From positions 2,953,191-3,017,190 of the forward strand of contig CM040443.1 of the NCBI GenBank assembly GCA_022749755.1: 64,000 nucleotides of DNA. Direction: 5' to 3'. The notes under the pieces are model-generated. The model was not told where the DNA came from. It worked only from the letters and a program-made list of their open reading frames with translations, and searched no databases. The position numbers and the translations under genes are program-made. Of the stretch, positions 62,503 through 64,000 are shown piece after piece (within the stretch, counting starts at the first letter, position 1; each line of letters starts with the position of its first letter). This DNA comes from Azadirachta indica. Lineage: Eukaryota; Streptophyta; Magnoliopsida; Sapindales; Meliaceae.

Positions 62503-63727
62503 GCTCAGCCCAATAGTTATTGGACTTCCTGTTCTCCCAATGGGTTCATGTTAGCCCAACATTGTTCTGCTGATTATTTTTCAATCTATTAGTAATTTTA
62601 GTAGAAAAAAGCTTATGAAATCATCCTTTGTAGTGTTTTTCATGTGTTTTGACATTGGAAAGTTTATAATAAACATCAAATTTTGGTGGAGAACGCTCGT
62701 TTTTCTATTAAAGGTAATTTTTGTTTGTTTTTATATTTGAAATTTAAATAAATACAAATATTTTAAATAATATCAAGGACATTTAACGATAAATAATATG
62801 TTTATTTTTCATTATTCAAATTCTGAATATAAATCTCTAAAATATATTATTATGATATTTTATATTCTTTTGAATAATTGGATAATTTTAAAATGTATTC
62901 AAAATTTATTAAATTAAAAAATAAATACTTTTCTTACATTTAAACAATTGAAAATTATGTTCTTTTGAATAAAAAAATAAGAGAAATACCTATATTTGAC
63001 ATTAATTATTTTTTCTCGTAACAATTATAATTTTAAAGTACGATAATTTAATAACAAAACCTTAAGTTATACCATCAATGATACTTCATTTGACTTGCTA
63101 AAATGAAATATATAAATGATAACCTATGTAAATATTGTTAAATTTTAATTTTGTATGCACTAATTTTATCAATTTACATGGATAGAATTTATAAAAAAAA
63201 ATTTTAAATGCAACAAAATTCTTATATTTATTTTTAAAAATAGATAAAACAAAGATTTTTTTTTTGAAGAAAAAACAAATTTCTTAGATGAAACAAAAGA
63301 AAAGTCAAGAAAAGACCAAGAAAAACACTTCTACGCGTCCAATCTCTCTCCTCCACTTTCCACGTTGCTTCCCTACATTAAATCAGGGGCAATTCAGTAA
63401 AATCAAGATACTGTACACACCTGTCATTCTCCTATTCGCTAAATTCCAAACGACCAAACCGCACCGAAAATCTTATAGCCGCGGAGAAGTCGGGATATCT
63501 TTTGCCTCTACAACAAGTTTCCCCTCCATTCGGCATATTCCTTCACAACACAACCAGTCTTCCATTCCCTGTAATCCGTACAATTCTATCTCGAATTACG
63601 GATTTGGCCTTCTCTTTATTTAATCAAGTTGTTAACAACATCTCACTCAGTTGCTGATATTTATTATTCTTGCTCTGTGTTTTCTTGGTTTCTGAGTTTG
63701 TTTTTATAAGAATTGTTTCTTTCAAGT
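62503..63727. other. Intergenic region between KNATM-like and HSF genes
   Basis: The first ~200 bp is the probable 3' UTR of the KNATM-like gene (AATAAACATC near 62667 could serve for polyadenylation). The rest is AT-rich up to about 63290, then more balanced, with pyrimidine-rich parts that are likely promoter and 5' UTR of the HSF gene. The 111-codon frame 63288-63623 has no family features. Confidence 0.5.
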
Positions 63728-63949
63728 ATGGTGAAATCAAACGATGATGGTTCTGGTGCTTCGGTGGCGCCTTTTCTGAAGAAATGTTATGAGATGGTTG
63801 ACGATCAGTCAACTGACTCCATAATTTCTTGGAGCCAAAACAATGTCAGTTTTGTTATATGGGATATGACTGAGTTTTCAGTTCAGTTGTTGCCCAAGTA
63901 CTTCAAGCACAGCAATTTCGCTAGTTTCATCAGACAACTTAATATCTAT
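63728..63949 (+). CDS. HSFA8: Heat stress transcription factor, class A8-like, first exon
   Basis: Seventy-four codons from ATG 63728 ([20 protein letters not shown]) to a GTGAGC donor at 63950. The exon holds the first two thirds of the HSF DNA-binding domain: [48 protein letters not shown]. The intron falls at the position conserved in plant HSFs, after RQLNxY and before GFRK. The MVKS start and [13 protein letters not shown] match what I recall of HSFA8. Class A HSFs activate stress genes by binding heat shock elements as trimers. The oligomerisation domain and the rest lie beyond the window. Confidence 0.9.
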
Positions 63950-64000
63950 GTGAGCTTCTTTGTTTTCTTGTTTGATTTAATGGGCAATTCTTTGTTTTCA

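Noticed and set aside
1..64000. CRISPR arrays, operons, integrons or phage
   Set aside because: Spliced genes, NLRs and plant transposons show nuclear plant DNA; no regularly spaced short repeats with unique spacers are present.

Overview
This window is nuclear DNA from a flowering plant, most likely a eudicot. It is very AT-rich, its genes are spliced with GT..AG introns, and it carries CC-NBS-LRR resistance-gene relatives, class II trehalose-6-phosphate synthase, a homeodomain-less KNOX gene, plant MACPF genes, a class A heat stress factor, and many small non-autonomous DNA transposons. No species can be named from sequence alone; a rosid fits.

Left part (1-31.1 kb): a decayed NLR (CC-NBS-LRR) cluster, all on the minus strand. 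Copy A (2126-4711) and copy B (21512-23894) are pseudogenes with different lesions. Copy C (29517-31100) is open but loses its 5' half in a 100-N assembly gap. Two loose LRR fragments (1513-1753, 25840-26041) and a duplicated ~3.4 kb noncoding spacer (7893-13571 and 26044-29480, with pieces at 1843, 14312 and 21117) show that the cluster grew by duplicating spacer + NLR units. Where one spacer copy should meet an NLR, a fragment of plastid 23S rRNA sits instead (13573-13776). An intact DUF1295 membrane-enzyme gene lies among these units (16709-18165).

Middle part (31.2-41.3 kb): two tandem MACPF (NSL1/CAD1-like) genes on the minus strand. The second (37554-41245) is complete with 8 exons and 596 aa. 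The first (31220-33160) loses its last exons in the gap and lacks one internal 75-nt exon without breaking frame.

Right part (45.9-64 kb): a TPS6-like class II TPS gene (minus, 852 aa), then an 11-kb stretch without recognisable genes, a KNATM-like gene (plus, 152 aa), and the first coding exon of an HSFA8-like heat stress factor running off the window. From memory, Arabidopsis has TPS6 close to HSFA8, and KNATM close to a MACPF gene, in two separate blocks. This window appears to hold both gene sets in one block.

Mobile DNA: two copies of a ~250-bp Mutator-type MITE with 8-9 bp target duplications, a 2.2-kb fold-back element with a 9-bp duplication and paralogous empty sites, a related 1.7-kb fold-back, a 633-bp hAT-type MITE with an 8-bp duplication, two tRNA-like SINE candidates, and a 5'-truncated LINE-like remnant with an RNase H domain. 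I found no CRISPR array, operon or other bacterial feature, and no convincing true tRNA gene.
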